DNA of 64,000 nt, taken from contig OY540822.1 in the NCBI GenBank assembly GCA_961205875.1, positions 12,650,501 through 12,714,500 of the forward strand, written 5' to 3'. This DNA is from Sialis fuliginosa. Lineage: Eukaryota > Arthropoda > Insecta > Megaloptera > Sialidae. The first letter of the stretch is position 1, and each line of letters begins with the position of its first letter. Positions 38,201 through 55,900 of the stretch are shown in pieces. Below the pieces are notes generated by a model. That model saw nothing but the letters and a program-made list of their open reading frames with translations, ran no database searches and was not told the DNA's origin. The translations under genes and the position numbers were made by a program.

Positions 38201-38618
38201 AGGATTAGTCCATCTTTTCTACTTACATCCACATCAACGTCTTGAAATTTCTAAAAAAATATTCAACACATTATAACACCATGCATCTATATACATACAC
38301 ATGTATGCATTCATATACACTTACCCTTTGGATTTCAGTCATTTTTGTAAACTGTCTGCCAAATTCCCAAAGATCTACACCAAATTTAAGCGCCCAATTT
38401 TTTACCCTGAAATCACACAAACAAACAAATAACAAATGTATTAAATACACACAATTCCGTGATATGCAGATATATGTAACTCACTCATTATGAGGAATGT
38501 CTTCATCTTGTTGCAATGAAAGTGGAAGGAGACCACAGCACAAGATGAAGGTAACCACCACGTAACACTTTGGGTCCCAACACCAAGTTCGAGCCTTCAT
38601 CGGCTTGAATATAATCAT
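26297..38618 (-). CDS. Voltage-gated calcium channel alpha2-delta subunit
   Basis: Extracellular auxiliary subunit that traffics CaV channels and shapes synapses. Twenty-three exons sum to 1201 residues: 38485-38618, 38325-38406, 38140-38250, 37847-38081, 37653-37784, 37301-37593, 37134-37244, 36881-37073, 36519-36655, 35053-35133, 34609-34689, 34468-34542, 34281-34400, 34139-34210, 33218-33359, 32963-33008, 32508-32722, 31629-31728, 29035-29139, 28702-28972, 28147-28389, 27242-27778 and 26297-26386. Signal peptide CYVVVTFILCCGLLPLSLQ; VGCC N-terminal region EVKNWALKFGVDLWEFG; VWA domain with MIDAS DTSGSM (37301-37593) and MLITDGPPS; Cache-like LGVVGTDVPIEQIIKLVPPY and GYSFILNNNGHVLYHPDLRP; many delta-part cysteines; C-terminal hydrophobic tail CGCASLTSLTPWLAVMLLAS, fitting GPI anchoring. 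Two in-frame Mets begin exon 1. Insects have several paralogues (straightjacket and others); I do not choose between them. Confidence 0.93.
26590..27100. repeat. Diverged inverted repeat in the last alpha2-delta intron
   Basis: Bases 26605-26665 (ACTACCTCAAGAATAG, then ACCCTCTTAATTACTC and CATCCCCTTAAATC) reappear inverted and diverged at 27020-27085. The two arms, about 350 bp apart, suggest an old fold-back transposon. Confidence 0.55.
27834..28111. mobile_element. Short TIR element in an alpha2-delta intron
   Basis: Left end TACAGGATGTTTATATATGG continues into GGATCTCGGAGAC and AGAGATAGAGATTA. The right end, inverted, reads TACAGGGTGTCTAAATACG, GGGATCTCGGAAAC and AGATAGAGATTA. Inverted ends of about 50 bp are flanked by TA. 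It is 278 bp with no open frame. Confidence 0.75.
29895..30300. mobile_element. Non-autonomous hAT-like element in an alpha2-delta intron
   Basis: Left terminus CAGTGCTGAATTAACC and inverted right terminus CAGGGCCGGATTAAATTAAT, both leading to a CCTAGG motif. Flanking octamers TATATATT (29887-29894) and CATATATT (30301-30308) match at 7 of 8, fitting an aged hAT duplication. Confidence 0.65.
30603..30657. repeat. Small perfect-stem hairpin in an alpha2-delta intron
   Basis: CCCTGGTGAAAA (30603-30614) pairs perfectly with TTTTCACCAGGG (30646-30657). Inside, GATTCTCA pairs with TGAGAATC over a 6-nt loop, leaving a 9-nt bulge on the 3' side. Could be a short TIR remnant or an RNA hairpin. Confidence 0.6.
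33527..34108. mobile_element. Possible TIR element in an alpha2-delta intron
   Basis: GGGGTTAATATGAAACA near 33535 and the inverted GTTTCACTTTTACCTCAGTTAACCC at 34077-34100 are imperfect inverted ends. Further AGTGAAAC/GTTTCACT motifs occur inside (33568, 33890). Boundaries and class are uncertain. Confidence 0.4.
35193..35380. mobile_element. 188-bp MITE with long TIRs in an alpha2-delta intron
   Basis: AAGCCTTGGCACTTCGCAGA at the left returns inverted at the right end (TAAAGTGCCAAGGCTT). Pairing extends about 55 bp through GTCTCCGTCACCGC. A second inner inverted pair (GTTAGCTGCGTTnnAAACGCAGC and GACGCAGCTAAC) sits at the centre. TTA-type flanks on both sides suggest insertion at a TA/TTAA site. 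Confidence 0.8.
36273..36480. mobile_element. Non-autonomous hAT-like element near an alpha2-delta splice donor
   Basis: Left terminus CAGCGCCCGCTTTAGGGGGG; inverted right terminus CAGAGCCGGCCTTAGCAAG. Flanking octamers ATTATCTA (36265-36272) and ATTGTCTA (36481-36488) match at 7 of 8. Its right end lies 38 bp from the donor edge of exon 36519-36655. Related sequence sits inverted at about 18545-18628. Confidence 0.75.
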
Positions 38619-38694
38619 TATCAGCCCACTATAACTGAAACACATAACACTAATTGTAAGTTGACTGTAGGATGCACTACCATCCCGTAACGAT

Positions 38695-38990
38695 TTTCGG
38701 GGCACTCGGTCACGATATTAGTGTGGGGTGTTCGATCCCGAAGTCGCACAGGCGATACCGGCAAGCGTCATGATGGGGGCGGTCGCGTTACTCGTCTTCG
38801 TCGCCAGTTCTCCTGGTGTTGGTGAATCGCTAAAGTTAGCGTCTACGATGTCTGCGTTGCGATTGCTACCGGTACACACCCCGGACATCTAAGCATCTCG
38901 ACGCATGCGTTCGTAACAATACGCGGAATCTAGACGTTGCGTCGGCAATGCGTCGACTCTAACGCTCCCTCAACTATTGCGCATTGTTAC
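38695..38990 (-). promoter_or_regulatory. CpG-rich 5' region of alpha2-delta
   Basis: This stretch is far richer in G, C and CpG than its neighbours (for example ACGCATGCGTTCGTAAC and GTCGACGC motifs). It lies just upstream of the first coding exon, which has a splice-acceptor-like CATATTTCAG-type sequence before its ATG (TTTCAG near 38638 on the minus strand). A non-coding first exon and promoter are likely here. Confidence 0.55.
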
Positions 38991-40043
38991 CAACCAAAAC
39001 TCTATGATAGCAGCACAAGCAGCTAACGTACTTTTAATATCAATAATTCAAATTCAATTATACCAACAAAAAGTTAATCGCTATCAATCATGTGTTCGAT
39101 ACACTCCCACTTTCCTGTGCAATAACTATGTATTTATCAACATCATTGCATTGATAGTGAATTCACGGATAAAATCTGCAATACGACAAGAAAATTAACA
39201 TTTAAAACCTGAAATATGCAAGATAAATAAAAATAATTTAAATTAATTTAAAAAAATATAACATACATCGCAATTGAACAAAATAATGTTGGTAGCACTT
39301 GCATATAACTCAACAATCAAAACTATGCAAATAAAATACGCTAACAATTTTACGTGAGAAACAATGGGAGTGAGACAAGAGGGTGAACTGAACACGGTTA
39401 AAGCATGTCGAAGAAAGAGACAGCAACACAATAGCGAAACAGAGACGGGATATATGGCGGAAAGAAGCAAATGAATCGGGTCTACTATATTATTGATCTT
39501 TCAAGATATCACCTTATATACGGGAGTACAATCAGGAGTAGAAACTATTCCAGCATAGTGTTTGTTTTGGGGAGTGTACTTACTTACTACACCACTAGCC
39601 TTATTTCTAGCTCTACCCCCAGTTCCCCCTCCCCAATTGTACCTTTTGTTTTTCTTCGAACCAGTGGCCGATAAAAGGTTCGTTAGCCGTTGGCCGTTAG
39701 AGTATAGAGAGTTTGTTTAGTATAGTTCTGTGTTCTAGTATTTAACTTGTTCGATATTTACCTCACCGTTTGGTTTTGTGGGTTTATCTACATATGTTGT
39801 GCACATTTATCTGTTGGTTAGGAAGTAGAAAGGATTGTTAGGGTGAAAATATAAACTTTTAGTACATATTATTTTTATTTATAATCTCTTTCTTAAGGAA
39901 TAACATAATTTCACAAAACTTTTATTTTTATTAACGACTACAACTGTAATTATTTTCAATATATTTAATTTTGAGACACACATATTTATAATAATATAGT
40001 ATTTACGTATGTATGTATGTATAATGTATATGTATGTTTATAT

Positions 40044-40161
40044 CAGTGCTTCCCAAACTTTATATTTGATCTAACATTTTATTTGAAGGGTTTATTTACG
40101 AATACGATGCAATCGTTAGTAAACCGACTTTAGATTGTAAATATTTGCTTGGAAACCACTG
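40044..40161. mobile_element. 118-bp hAT-like MITE
   Basis: Left terminus CAGTGCTTCCCAAACTTT and inverted right terminus CAGTGGTTTCCAAGCAAAT match the common animal hAT end CAGTGNTTCCCAAAC. The flanking octamers GTTTATAT and CTTTATTT match at 6 of 8, so this is probably an old insertion. Confidence 0.6.
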
Positions 40162-41203
40162 CTTTATTTATTTATAGAGCATATATGTACGTGTATTTAT
40201 TATGATAAATACATATATACATATGCTCGATTTATTTACTGGCATACAAAAACGTATAATATTATAAAACAACAGTTTAAATATAATATAAAGAACAAAC
40301 ATTAAAATATATTTATTAACTATCAATGATAAATAATTTAGGTACATGTCTGCAATGCCAGTAAATAAAATAAAACTACAAATAATTGATTTTTCTTGAA
40401 CTTTTCCCTAACGTCATGCTTCATGTAAACACTGAGACAAAATCTTTAGATTCTATGTTGTATGAAATATGTTTCCTTTTATGATAATATTATATAGTAA
40501 GAAGAAATTTTGATCAATTATTTTATATATTTTTATATAAATATAAAAATATCATTACAGTATAGGTATAATTTATTAAATAGATTAATAAAAATAGTGT
40601 GAAGCATGATTGAACAAATGCTCTAAGAAAATCAATATTTGTTATCGATGCCCAATGCCCACTAACTTAAAGAATGTCAACGGGCATCATTTCAAAGCGA
40701 GGGTACTTTTCATTTGAAATTATTTTTTACGATGTTATTGCGTTTTCTTAAACTGTGGCCACTCGGTTGCATAACAGAAAGACCCTCAAGAATGATTATG
40801 TGGTGTTAAGGAAATGAGGAGGGTAGATGTGGGGGGGAGTATAACTGTGCTAACCTTGTGACGTTCACAGCCTGTACATTTTTAAATAACGTTTTTCGCA
40901 CTTTTTGAGTTGGGTATTATCGGGAAAGTGGTCATTTTTTACTATAGTTAACTATATACAATTTTCCTAATATATAGTGTATATAGTTTGTCGTTAAAAA
41001 TGATTTTAGATCTCTTAAGATAGCCTCCCGTCTGCAAGTTCTTTTTTAATTATTCAGACGTATTTAAAATGATGAAAATAGTAAAGTATCGAAATAAGGT
41101 AAATTATATTAATATTATTTGGCTCATGCGAATAAAATAAAATAATTTTATTTAAACATATCATGGAAAATTTGAATAATCTTCATAAAGTTTAGGAAAA
41201 GTA

Positions 41204-41374
41204 TACAGGGTGTTCTCGTAAACCGAGTTATCATTGCTAACTTTGATATTTTTGGAATTAAATATGTATTTTTTATATATATGTTATTTTTTCACGAGGA
41301 ATAACAACTTTGTCAGAAAAATAATTTAATTTTAAAGATATTTTGAAAAATAACTTCTTTAAATGAAACACCCT
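41204..41374. mobile_element. Short ACAGGGTG-type TIR element
   Basis: Begins TACAGGGTGTTCTCGTAAAC and ends AATGAAACACCCTATA, an inverted counterpart. Same terminal class as 27834-28111 and other single ends in the window. Interior non-coding. Confidence 0.5.
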
Positions 41375-41513
41375 ATATGAAGATAGTGAATTGTATAGTC
41401 AGAAATATTCTCGTTACAAATGTGTAATACATAGAGCAGTGACTGTCAAACTGTGTGTCGCGAAAAATTCCAGATGTGCCGTGAAAGATAAAAAAATATA
41501 GTTTTGTATTAAC

Positions 41514-41750
41514 AAATAAAAACAAACTTATTTGTCTAAACGTCAAAATTTATTTAAGAAAAGGTATCAAAAAGCTTTCGATTAACAGAATCATCGTCAG
41601 GCAATTAATAAATATTTAAATCTTTATTAATAGCCTGACGATGATTCTGTGAATCGAAAGCTTGCGATATCTTTTCTAGAATAAATTTTGACGTTTAGAC
41701 AAACAAGTTTGTTTTTATTTTATTTTTATTTATTATTTATTTTTGTATTA
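41514..41750. mobile_element. 237-bp fold-back element with paired hammerhead-like cores
   Basis: Flanked by a 12-bp direct repeat TTTTGTATTAAC (41502-41513 and 41751-41762). The whole insert is an inverted repeat of about 100-bp arms around an AT-rich centre near 41615. The right arm holds CTGACGA (41635-41641), a GATTC/GAATC stem (41643-41647 with 41651-41655) and GAAA (41656-41659); the left arm holds the same motif inverted. A half copy lies at 22237-22335. Confidence 0.7.
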
Positions 41751-42902
41751 ACTATACTATTTTATTATATTAAGAATTTATGTATTTTTTGTTCATATTA
41801 ATATATAGGGTGCTATTTTTCAAAACATCTTTTTCTGAGAATGTCATTATACTCTCTGAAAAAACAATCATTTAACTGAAATAATAAGAAAGAAAGCAAT
41901 GATTACTCTGTTTCCGCAATTAATTGTTATAACTAATATAAATCCCAACTCGAAATTTTAGAATTAACTTCTATTCTATTATGTTGGTCGTATTCTATTA
42001 CGAATAGACCTATTTCTAAAACATTTATATAACTCAACTCTCTACTGATATTTGGCAAATGTTTTTTATCATAACTAATATACCATTAACTCTATAATAA
42101 ATAGTTATTTTGATTGTGCTTTTCACAGTCAGAAATTTTGCGGTTAACCTCTGTAACTTTAATACAAAATTGCTCACCGTGTTAATTTTTAAATGTATAT
42201 TTATATATATTAATTTACAACATAAATATCTATTTTTAACTTATTGAGCGTTTTTTTTTTTTTGATTATTTGCCAAGTATATATGTATGTATATATTTAA
42301 ATATAAGCGAAATTTCTTTATAATGATGCAACAAAATTATATAGACGCTTAATAAGTTAAAATAAAAGCAAATTAAAAAACTAAAACGTAATATAAATGA
42401 ATTCAATTTATAGTAGGAACTCGAAATACAACAAAAAGTTCAACTCGAATTCCTGAATTATAATATTGAATTTTGAAATAAATTAAGTATAAAATTTTTT
42501 ACGTATTTTTGGTATTAATTTTTGTCCAATAATATATAGAAATATACAATACCTATACAGTCACTCGAAAAATGATACGACACTATTATCTAATAAAATA
42601 TATTTGAGATTATTTTTTATAAAAAAATTAAACTTAATTAAAATTTGTAATAAGTAAATAGTGACGTTTTTCGTAAGTGACTTTACAGCATTCAGAATAA
42701 ATGTGTATTAAATATAATATAATATATTGTAATATAATATATCCATATAAACTTCTATAGTATTATAGTTATAGAAACAATAGATAATCAAATTTTGATA
42801 TATTGAAATTGAAAATAGAAACAGATAACATTAAATATATTTTGGTGTATGAGATTATTTTAAATATCATTTATATAAGTTCAAATTTATTGAACCAAAG
42901 TT

Positions 42903-43180
42903 TTCGCTTTAAGGCTTTAGGATCACTACACTCGTCGTGGAAAGCAATTGAGACCTCGTATACATTTATTTATGCGCATGGACTCTCCTTTCCACGGCCA
43001 TGCGTCAGCAGCACCTTCGACTGCGCGTGCGCAGGCAAAACGGTTATAGCCAGGGACGAAACGGAAAACGTTGCTAAACATTTACAATTTGCAACATACA
43101 TAATCGACACATTCCGCTCGCGTATCGGTAGTGTCGGTGTCGATATCGATATCAATACCGATACGTGTTTTCTATAGTTA
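42903..43180. promoter_or_regulatory. Isolated CpG-rich island
   Basis: Sits in deeply AT-rich DNA yet is rich in CpG, with the near-palindrome CTGCGCGTGCGCAGGC at about 43020, which resembles an NRF-1 type site (GCGCNTGCGC). CATAAATAAATG on the minus strand could be a TATA-like box. An orphan promoter, enhancer or non-coding exon is possible. The 124-codon frame crossing it (42803-43177) matches nothing I know. Confidence 0.4.
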
Positions 43181-45825
43181 CGATTTGTAACGTTCTAATT
43201 CCGTTTCGCGTTGTTGCATTTCGTAACTTATTTTTTTACGACATTTTCAATGTTTAGCCACGTTTTGATTCGATTCGATTTCATTTCACACATTTTATAT
43301 TCATGCTTTGCTTCGCTACATTCAGTAAAGATTTTATTTCGTTTTTTGGCAGTGATTCAGTGATTTAATCTTAGTCTTTTGCTATAGTCTTATAACAAGA
43401 TATCCTCAAATGCGTTGTTTTTTTAATACGTTTTTCGAAAAATCCTATAACGATTAACATAATTTAAGTTATGATATTGTTTTAATTTTTTAAATTAAAA
43501 TGATATATTTTACTGGATAAATATACAAACAATTTATGTTATTTTTAATATTAAATATCCCTGGTTATAACACGTCATATAATTTTAAAATCTTTGCTTG
43601 ACAATTATAATAGATTTTCTATCAATCAAAAACAAGTCGCAGAATAAAATGAAATTTTACAATACATATTATCAACACCAAACGATATAATTAGGGTTGC
43701 CAATTCTTTTAATTATACTAATTACATACATATTAAAAACATTGAAATTCAATCCATATAGGTATACTTATACCTATTTCCTAATATTTCTACGTCATAT
43801 AAAGTTTTTTGAAACCCTGTTAACAGCATCCAACTAGAATAATAATATGTATATTTAAAACTTTAAAATATAAATAGAAGTTAGGTATATAGATGTTACG
43901 ATTTAAGTTTAAGTAATGATTTTGTAAAATGACTAATGATTCTAGAAATGAACAAAAACAAAATAATTTCTCTAAAATATGTTCACAAAAATTACAATAT
44001 TAAATATATTAAAAATATTTCTTTCTAAAATTTTTAAGTATCTAATAATTTTTTTATAAAAGGTATTATTATTTTAATATTTTAAAAAATTGTCAACCCT
44101 ATAAGTTATGAAATATTCGAATACTGACCTTTACAAGAATGTGTCTTGTTATAATTTTAAATATTTAGATTCTGTTAAGTTATTATAATAATATATGTAT
44201 TTTAATAGGCTTTGCATCTATCACTGTATATTATATTGTAATTTGACATCAATTTCTTAAAATAGAGTAAATAGAGTATTGCTTAATGCACTAGCAATTA
44301 TTCTTTGGCTACTCACGTCCATTTAAATATTCGATACGAAATATGCAATCATTCGAAATAATTACTACTTATCGTTCCTAAATACACTTATTATTTTTAT
44401 AGAATATAACTTTCAACTCGGTTATTTTAGAATCACTAAGCGTATTAAGTAAATTGTGTTGTTTCATCCCTTAATTGTTGTAGCAAAAAGGCTAATTATA
44501 AAATTATATACCTAAATATTTATACTTAAATAATATATAAAATATAAATAATTAATTCGTTTGTGTTCTTATTATTGGCAAACAAATATTTAAAATATCT
44601 TTTAAATTCTAATCAGTTTGTTTTAATTTTTCAATTAAGAGATAAACAAGAAAATTAAAATATCATAAATATTTTCAATGTAGTAGATAAATATTAACCT
44701 ACAATTGAAGTATAACTAATTCAATATTTATTTTTTAATATACAACAATAAATCATTGTTGATTATTTGCATATAAATATCGACAACCTTATATTTAAAA
44801 TATATTTTAAAATATAACAATTTGCCCTCTCCTAGCTCGTCAAAGAAAACGATTAAAAAAATCTAGACGCTACTCGGGGACCTAAAATTAAGGCGCATCT
44901 CGCGTAATAATATAGATTATATATTTCTATATATCAAAGGGATATATAAAATAAACCAAGATAGATTAGGATCATCAGAATATATAATGTAACAATACTA
45001 TAAAATGGTTAATTATGAATTCAATATGCACAATATGAAAATGGTATTATTGGCACATAAAAGTTAATTTTTTTGAAATACTGATAAAACTTAAGAATAA
45101 GAAAAATACATTATACATTACATATAGGTACGAGAATTTGAATTATTATGCGAGATGCACGGATAAGTTTTTAACCTAACTGCCTGCAGCAATTGAGAAT
45201 ATTTTTAAGTCTTTTCGAACAATAGTTTTGATTATTTTCTTTCACTATATTTGGTTTGAAACATCTATTCATAGAAGTTAAATATAGTTGAATAGTATAA
45301 CGGTACATCCAATGAAAATCTTAAAGAGCGTCCGACATCTAAAAGCCGAAGAAATTTCAAATCGTAATAATGATTTTCGACGTATGCATGGTGAACAGTA
45401 CGTTACAAATAAGCGAGAAAATGTTACAATTTCTCACAATCAGTGGAACAAAGTATGGAAATGTTCATTCTGTCCAAAAACAACATTCGACAACTTTCAA
45501 ATACGCGAGGATGAATCAAATCCGATAAAATATCGGACATGTCACTCACAGTATAAAATGAGCATTCCTCAAATTCATTCATTACACAAAACTCAAAATA
45601 ATCAATATATCTAATTGATTCCACTGACTCATATACCCTTTGTGTTGTTGGAAATATATCATCTATGTTGAGAGTTCACTCTACGTTTCCTCTAAATACA
45701 CTCATTAAATAAATACTACAGTTAGCCAATAAATTCAACTAAAATATAAATATCTTCAATATGACGAGACAGGTTTTAAACATATTGTTAATTGCAAAAT
45801 GCATCCGGTATCGCTTTGGATGACA

Positions 45826-51300
<5,475 letters not shown>

Positions 51301-53964
51301 CTGAAAAAAAAATACAAATGTTAGTATACTAGTATAAATAAATAATCTTTTCATTTTAATACATTAGAATACATAAATTGTATTTTTTTAATATGCATTT
51401 GATCTAATTATTCAATATAATTTATTAGTTTTCAATTTAATAAAGTTCTAATATAAAATATCGGTAGTAAATTTCCTTAATACGGGCCTGCGGTAAATTA
51501 ATTACAATAGAAACAGTGAAAGTCCCATTTGTAGTTTTCGCGTCAACGATAAAAAATTATAAATTTATCAAATTTTATAATATAGATCAATAATTGTTCA
51601 ATAGGTAGATATCTCAATTGTGAATTGACACGAAGCAATATTTATCATAATAATGAAAAATGAATTTTCTTCCGTTTTCCCTACAATAGCCTCTAACAAT
51701 GAGTTCACTCATTCGAACATGTATAATTCGTATGTCAAACTAAATAGAAAGGGGAAAAATATTGGGACATTCTTCGACGAATATATTGTCCCACATAAAG
51801 AATGATAATGATGAGGTGACATATTTAATGAGAGCAAAAAATATGCATTCAATATTAATTAAAAAACTACTATGTATAATACACTTTATTTTGTTACTAG
51901 TTCGTGCCTTTCAGTGAGTATATTTAATCCTTTTGAAATTGTGGCGAATTTTTTTTATACAAAAACTTCAAGAGACTTGAAAGCAAGCTTTTTCTATGAA
52001 AACATCATCAAAGTTTTTCCATATTTCATTCATGGAGGTTATAAAGAAAATGCTGCATACTATATTTTCTTATTTTCCGTTGGTAAAAATGAATAAATTA
52101 ACTATTCTTAAGCGTTACTCTTAAAACATCCAATAAAAGTTTTTTTTAGATTTTATTTTAATAATAAATATGATTTGTTTTTCAGTTATTTGATATTAAC
52201 TCACTTGTTACCCAACATGTTTTTAATTCGTTTTGATTGTTATCACATGGATTGTTATATAACAATTGATACAATAACTACGAAAAAGAGTTTGTGAATA
52301 CATTGCCCCCCCCCTCCCTCTCACCCTTTTTGCGTACGTATTTTATGGACGACCCCCTATCTGCACCCAAAAACATACATATACTCCAACATATTTTTTT
52401 GTATTAATAACTTTTTTGTCCAAAGACAAACTGAAAAAACAAAATTTTCAATAAATACAACTTTTTTATGTGTTTTAGTCAACTTGAAGTAAATATAAGT
52501 GAATTAAACCGTTCTCTATGGCCGTAGTGGTTCATTACTACCGGGCTTTATAACACATATATAATAACATATTTTTTTTTATGCATTAAGATACACATAT
52601 AAAAAAATTACAATTATCGGAGATAGAAAATTGGGTTTATTAATTCGGGTGAAACACAGTTTAAATAATTTTTAATGATTTTCTATTAACATAAAATTAT
52701 AAACAAATAGTAGGGTTTTTTTGTAACAAATATATCTTGAAATGACAAGTACGTATTTTATTCCATGGTCAATAAAGCTTGACAAAGTAATAATATCAAT
52801 AAAATATTCTGTTGAGACATGAATTTTATGACCCTTATCTCAAAGGACACTGGACAAGGTGGTATATAATTTTTAAGACCGCGGTAAATTACCCAATGTT
52901 GTAGAGATCCTAAAAATATATTACCACAATGTAAAGCTTATAAATGACAATTTCCAATCATTTCCGGTATCGAGCTAAATGTCTTTTTATTTTAAGATAA
53001 TTTGACGTCTTACATCGAACCGAGAGCTATACATACTTATTGATGTCCGTGGCGCAAAATTTGAAACTCCCCCTCATCTTTTTATATTTTTTATTACGTT
53101 GTCTTAAATAAAAAAATAATTTAAAAGTATATACCCATTTTTATCATCGTTATAAAGAAAATAATTAATTGTGAGCGAAAATCATTTAAAAATTAAATTA
53201 AACAATATTCATCGATAATTATATTTCCCGAAAAATTATTTTGGTAAATAAAGCTATCTAGGTAAGATACCGACCTCACAAGGATTTCAGCTAGTGCCTT
53301 ATGTGTCTATATGTTCATAAATACGGCCCTGGTCGGATATTTCTGGATCTTAATCTTTTAATTATAAAATTCTTTTGTGTAACACCAAAATCAATACCTT
53401 ATTTATAAAACTTTTAAAAAATAGTTAAAATAATCATAATGACTGGAAATATAAATTCCAATTGAATTGGTGCACCTTAGATCAGATTTATGGTAGTTGA
53501 CCTCCTGGAGGGTGTTGCACTCCTATTACATGAAATTGCTTTTTAAATCAGCCATCTAATGTATTATTAGATTTTATTATTTCCCTACTTTCCACCGGTG
53601 GCGATTTCGACGGCTTTTCCTAACACGGCACCCCGTCAAGCAGTTTTATTACAAATGAAACCTGTATTTTGAAAATACTTCGACGTGGACGCTCTGTAAA
53701 TACCTACAGATATAAAAAATTCTAAATCGAACTCTATTTTTATCATTTCATTATCGTGAATGGTTTTACAGAAAAAATGATATCTTTACTTAGATTTTTT
53801 CGAAAAAAATTGTAATTTCTGTCAAAAACCTAGGTTCATATAAAAGATTATATTCAATTTAAATTAAGATTAAAATAGGGTCATTTTTACAGGGATAAGT
53901 AAATTCAAATTTTGTTTTATTTTGTGTATTTGAAGGGTTAAGTTATTATTTTAAATGTTATCAG
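51301..53964. other. Upstream of the cotransporter exons; no gene seen
   Basis: AT-rich sequence that is probably the first intron or 5' flank of the K-Cl cotransporter. A C-rich run at 52303-52320 may be another hAT remnant. No exon that would supply the missing N-terminus is convincing. Confidence 0.5.
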
Positions 53965-54585
53965 CAGTGGCGTAGATAGCTTATTACGATGGGGGGGGGG
54001 GGGGGGGGATATGACTTAGTATTTAATCTCATATTTTTGGTTCAGGGACCCTCAATACGTGTCATTCCGTTAAAATCTCGAGTTCGATTTTTTTCATGAT
54101 TACTATACTTTATTGTACAGTACATTTCATGTACATATGTATAATAGAAAATATAAAAAAAACGTTTAAAAAAATGAATTTGCCTTTTTAAAACCGACTA
54201 AAAAGCTGAAAATAAAATTCTATTAGACTCTTTTCGTACTAACTATTGCATTTTAAAAAAAGTTGATTTTGTTCATACTAGAAGAGTTTAAAAAAATGTC
54301 TCTGAGTTAAAAAATGTCTTTGAGTTTTTAGTTATATAGTAGATACATATGCAAAGAAAAAAATTCAAAATAGTAATATATAATTTGTAAATATACCTCC
54401 TTGTTCTGTCCTGAATCTTTACCAACAAATAATCATTTTTAATTTCGTTTTTATGTCAAGTTAGTAATGATCATTAGAAATATATTATTTGCTGTAAATT
54501 ATCACTGAAACACATCACGTATATATTATAACTAATATTTATAAACTTTAATAGATTTCGTTCAATTTAATAAATTTATATAGAA

Positions 54586-55683
54586 CAGTGGCGAGGCGTG
54601 AAATTTTTAATAAGGGAAGCATATTTTGTCAATCCTCCCCCTCCTATTAACAAAAAAACTAGTTATGAAACACCTTAAATTAAAGCTTTTACTTTCTTAA
54701 ATTCTTATAAAAATATTTATATAGTGACTAAATGATTTTACGTCTTATTTTCTTGTGTTTTAGTCGATATTTGTATGACGAGTTGAAGTTCACTGCAGGA
54801 AATTTCACTAAAAAATTTTGAATTTTTGATTTCGTTAAAAGTATGTTTATTGTATAGAAAATGACGTGAAAAGTTGTTTGTTTCAAACCGCAGATCTGTA
54901 TCTCAAACCGTTCTCGAGATATAGCCTCTCAAAGTTTTAGTTTTTTCAAATTTTTGGAGAAAAAAGGCCATAACTTTTGAACGCGTGGTCGGAATTGATT
55001 TTAGTTGACGGATTTGAAATCAGCGTGTCAAAATCTATATAATGACATGTATAATACCTTAAAACTCGAAAAAAAAAATTTCGTGAAAAATCGAAAAAAT
55101 TCAAAGGGGTATACCTTAAAAAAATGTCGATTTTTGATCAAAATTTTTTTGTCGGATTTAAAAGTATTATACATGTCATTATATAGATTTTGACACGCTG
55201 ATTTCAAATCCGTCAACTAAAATCAATTCCGACCACGCGTTAAAAAGTTATGGCCTTTTTTCTCAAAAAATTTGAAAAAACTGAAACTTTGAGAGGCTAT
55301 ATCTCGAGAACGGTTTGAGATACAGACCTGCGGTTTGAAACAAACAACTTTTCACGTCATTTTCTATACAATAAATATACTTTTAACGAAATTAAAAATT
55401 CGAAATTTTTTAGTGAAATTTCCTGCAGTGAACTTCAACTCGTCATACAAATATCGACTAAAATACAAGAAAATAAGACGTAGAGGTATTATAGTTTTAT
55501 AACTGAGCGTGTAAATTAATATTAAATGCTATTTTTGATTAAAATGTTTGAGTTGAGCATAAAGACGAATATTCTAATAATATTTTTAAATTATTTATTA
55601 ACTGAAAACACAGATTTGTATTAATTTACCCATAAAGTAAAGGAAACACTACTTCCCCTGCTTCCATGGACGCTTCGCTACTG
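54586..55683. mobile_element. Inner hAT element nested in the outer one, 1098 bp
   Basis: Left terminus CAGTGGCGAGGCGTG; inverted right terminus CAGTAGCGAAGCGTCC. Identical 8-bp duplications ATATAGAA flank it (54578-54585 and 55684-55691), proving insertion into the outer element. It contains the 744-bp palindrome. A partial copy with the same junction is at 15082-16123 and one end alone at 2315-2516. Confidence 0.9.
54739..55482. repeat. 744-bp near-perfect palindrome (second copy)
   Basis: Mirrored arms around a centre near 55111, the same length as the 15283-16026 copy. Motifs such as CTCGAGATATAGCCTCTCAA occur inverted in the two arms. Mirror 62-codon frames (55005-55193 and 55028-55216) are again symmetry by-products. 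Confidence 0.9.
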
Positions 55684-55864
55684 ATATAGAAGTATACAAA
55701 TAGTAGATGAATTTATTTGTATGTTAAAAAATTAAAAAAAAAAAAATTCTGCAACCTAAAAATTATCCTCGGTCCGACACTGCCCCGCCGGAGCATTTTA
55801 GAAATCTGGCAACTAAATTCGTGTAGTATTATAAATTATTTTGATCAACTTATAATTTTCGTAC

Positions 55865-55900
55865 TTATGGGGGGGGGGTTGATCCCCTTGACCCCCCCCC
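55865..55900. repeat. G-run and C-run at the outer hAT end
   Basis: TTATGGGGGGGGGGTTGATC is followed shortly by GACCCCCCCCCTATC, forming a small inverted repeat beside the right terminus. The same pattern occurs at 14855-14890 in the other copy. Confidence 0.7.

Larger units (their letters stand above)
38991..45825. other. Long intergenic region between alpha2-delta and the K-Cl cotransporter
   Basis: No protein gene supported. It holds several small mobile elements listed separately, a hAT-like terminus at 41432 (CAGTGACTGTCAAACTGTG), and a CpG-rich island at about 42903-43180. A 108-codon frame at 45288-45614 lies in the expected 3' UTR of the cotransporter on the opposite strand and matches no family I know. 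Confidence 0.5.

Noticed and set aside
42803..43177. 124-codon frame over the CpG-rich island
   Set aside because: No recognisable domain and no splice or start context; the open frame is explained by local GC richness.
45288..45614. 108-codon plus-strand frame with KCSFCPKTTF resembling a zinc-finger start
   Set aside because: Only one CxxC, no partner His/Cys pair, located in the probable 3' UTR of the cotransporter on the other strand, and no splice context.
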